Source: an uncultured Oscillospiraceae bacterium
Lineage (GTDB): Bacteria; Bacillota; Clostridia; Oscillospirales; Oscillospiraceae
NCBI GenBank assembly: GCA_934623545.1
Contig: CAKTVN010000126.1
Span: 1-5,333 of the forward strand
DNA length: 5,333 bases
Reading direction: 5' to 3'
A program made the translations under genes and the position numbers. Below are positions 5,283 to 5,333 of the stretch, piece by piece. The notes below the pieces were generated by a model that made no database searches, was not told the origin of the DNA, and was given only the letters and a program-made list of their open reading frames with translations. Each line of letters starts with the position of its first letter. Positions within the stretch are counted from its first letter, which is position 1.

Positions 5283-5333
5283 AAATCCCCCTTTGGCGTT
5301 TTCTTTTTACCGCCAGCGGCTTTTTCTTTGCCG
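5283..5333 (+). other. T-rich tail with small hairpins, cut by the window end
   Basis: After the right repeat comes a T-rich stretch with a minor stem, CCGC-CA-GCGG (5310-5319), followed by CTTTTTC. It resembles the style of the hairpin array at the window start and may begin a similar array beyond the edge. No gene is visible. Confidence 0.35.

Noticed and set aside
4357..5333. tRNA, rRNA or a known riboswitch in the gene-free right end
   Set aside because: No cloverleaf, T-loop motif or known aptamer core could be seen; the hairpins are simple and repetitive.

Overview
The window is GC-rich bacterial DNA (I judge about 60% GC by eye) with strong Shine-Dalgarno sites and short gaps between genes. 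The gene types (a RimJ/L-type GNAT, a stand-alone TfoX N-domain protein, an MBOAT plus DHHW pair, a Sat-like GNAT) and the hairpin-rich intergenic repeats suggest a Clostridia-type member of the Bacillota, perhaps of the Oscillospiraceae/Ruminococcaceae kind. That placement is inference; no rRNA or other marker gene is present.

Layout: 1-150 is a run of short GC hairpins. A good sigma-A-like promoter (156-184) drives a probable four-gene operon on the + strand: GNAT acetyltransferase (217-714), TfoX N-domain protein (718-1050), MBOAT membrane O-acyltransferase (1085-2461) and DHHW/AlgX-like membrane-anchored SGNH-type protein (2474-3715). It ends at an intrinsic terminator (3721-3766). A second GNAT gene (3817-4356) follows, with its own possible promoter. 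From 4357 to the end (about 980 bp) I see no convincing gene, only dense repeats and inverted repeats.

How the genes work together: the MBOAT and DHHW proteins form a recognisable two-part O-acylation module, as in AlgI with AlgJ/AlgX. The membrane protein passes acyl groups across the membrane and the anchored SGNH-type partner is thought to place them on an extracytoplasmic glycan. The glycan is not identifiable here. The two GNATs and the TfoX-like protein have no evident link to that module beyond co-transcription.

The unusual part is the non-coding DNA. About 108 bp at 4568-4675 (- orientation) and 5175-5282 (+ orientation) are diverged inverted copies of one element. Each has a 13-bp hairpin whose stem sequence has changed on both arms while the 9-nt loop stayed nearly the same, followed by a well conserved GC module. 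Most mismatches between the copies fall at the third position of a frame open in both. Hairpin arrays on the two sides of the gene block are also inverted homologues. These are either a family of interspersed structured repeats or remnants of a repeated coding element.
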